NCBI GenBank assembly: GCA_032622095.1
Contig: CP136062.1
Span: forward strand, 18,107,739-18,171,738
Length of the DNA: 64,000 nt
Direction of reading: 5' to 3'
DNA from: Siphonodentalium dalli
Taxonomy: Eukaryota > Mollusca > Scaphopoda > Gadilida > Siphonodentaliidae
Positions 63,237 through 64,000 of this stretch are shown piece after piece. Below the pieces are notes generated by a model. It did no database searches. It was given only the letters and a program-made list of their open reading frames with translations, and was not told where the DNA came from. The translations under genes were made by a program, and so were the position numbers. Within the stretch, counting starts at the first letter, position 1. Each line of letters begins with the position of its first letter.

Positions 63237-64000
63237 GTTGTTGAAAAGAACCTACTGAAGCTACTGAACAGCAGTACGACTGATGAGGAGAATAATATTA
63301 CGAACAGCAATGATTCCGTTAGCAGTGTTGCTGAAAACAACATGCTGAACAACACGATTTATCAGGAGAATGTTATTATTAACACCAAGGATTTAAATGC
63401 TAACGCTGACAATAGAGTTACAAATACATAACAGAAACGTATACAATTTCGGAACTTTGCACGGAATACACAAAGAACGAACAGGAAACTTCAAGCTGCC
63501 AAAAACGCATCGAATGATAGGGAAGTGAAGAATAGGGAAAAGCCCTTGTGATAACCCTCACCCCTGAAAAATTCCAAACATATTCCCATTCTCTCAGGAG
63601 TTGTTATCTGGAAGCACACACGCAGTTCAAAATTGAAGTTGACTGGCTTGAGGAATTATCTTAAAACGGAGAAGATGTAGTGGCAGAAGTCGTCAAAATA
63701 TTTCGGACAAAGACTAACACTGTGACGCTTCAAATCTATCAGACGAAATACAAACTTCTTATACAGGGAACAAAAAAGAATGTGACATGGTGGATAGACA
63801 GTGAATTGCCATCCTTATGCGAGTCAACTTTTGCCGACAATGCCATGGTGGAATTGGAAAAGACCAAACAGCTTATGGACGAAGATCCTCGTAACGAAGA
63901 TTCAGAGAGTCAAGTAAATAAGAAATTACCACCGGCAGCAACACCAAGAAGAGTGATGCCAGCATATAAAACAAAAACACCAAGAAGAGTGATGCCAGAA
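63237..64000 (+). pseudogene. Decayed coding sequence running off the window
   Basis: Open from 63237 with an Asn/Asp/Glu-rich N-terminal part, TAA at 63430, further open to 63549, then a frameshift and a second frame from about 63545 with one TAA at 63662-63664, and open from there past the window end (at least 112 codons). The last part reads VVKIFRTKTNTVTLQIYQTK, then WWIDSELPSL, a Lys/Glu-rich stretch and a 'PRRVMP' motif repeated at the DNA level (accaagaagagtgatgccag, twice). It resembles ORF1-type proteins of transposable elements in composition, but I cannot name the family. Confidence 0.5.

Noticed and set aside
1-64000. tRNA, rRNA or other structural RNA genes
   Set aside because: No convincing tRNA cloverleaf or rRNA motif was found by eye; the tRNA-like 13083-13103 segment is a primer-binding site candidate only. 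A tRNAscan/Infernal run would be decisive.

Overview
The window reads as AT-rich, repeat-laden nuclear DNA of a marine invertebrate, most likely a lophotrochozoan and probably a mollusc. The evidence is the split gene with GT-AG introns, CR1/Jockey-type LINEs with a zinc-knuckle plus SGNH-esterase ORF1, minisatellite-bearing non-autonomous Helitrons of the kind described in bivalves, a Ty3/Gypsy LTR element and many MITEs. There is no sign of prokaryotic gene organisation. The species is inference; no host gene here could be named.

Layout. 658-14903 (+): one host gene, three exons visible (658-912, 5078-5143, 14218-14903) joined by two phase-1 introns. It encodes a Cys-rich, N-glycosylatable ectodomain, one transmembrane helix, a polybasic stretch and an acidic tail. 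Intron 1 carries a double-hairpin foldback element, a TIR element and a TTAA-flanked piggyBac-type MITE. Intron 2 contains a complete Ty3/Gypsy retrotransposon (5151-13863, minus strand) with two 749-bp LTRs and a 4-bp target duplication. It inserted 7 bp after the splice donor. Its gag and pol are joined by a textbook -1 frameshift signal, and about 1.7 kb between pol and the 3' LTR holds open frames of unknown role.

14.9-24.5 kb: 35-bp and 82-bp tandem arrays, two clusters of paired GC-rich hairpins (16.8-17.7 and 20.7-22.9 kb), a kinked palindrome and several MITEs. 24.6-29.5 kb: a second piggyBac-type MITE and a 2.1-kb satellite of 56/58-bp units with a 342-bp higher-order duplication. 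29.9-32.2 kb: a decayed, 5'-truncated LINE. 32.3-33.4 kb: a third piggyBac-type MITE and a 42-bp minisatellite open on both strands.

37.3-47.8 kb: a long LINE (zinc-knuckle/esterase ORF1, then endonuclease/RT ORF2). Its ORF1 holds an antisense gene-3'-end fragment. Its ORF2 is split by two head-to-tail Helitrons (40691-44201) inserted precisely between A and T. 48.5-52.5 kb: a third LINE on the minus strand, broken by a mariner-type MITE and a 440-bp repeat. 55.4-56.8 kb: two different Helitron families fused end to end on the minus strand. 57-64 kb: mostly featureless AT-rich DNA with hairpin MITEs, a TTAA MITE and, at the edge, a decayed coding sequence running out of the window.

Apart from the membrane-protein gene, nothing here looks like a working host gene. 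The Gypsy element is the only transposon that looks intact and young.
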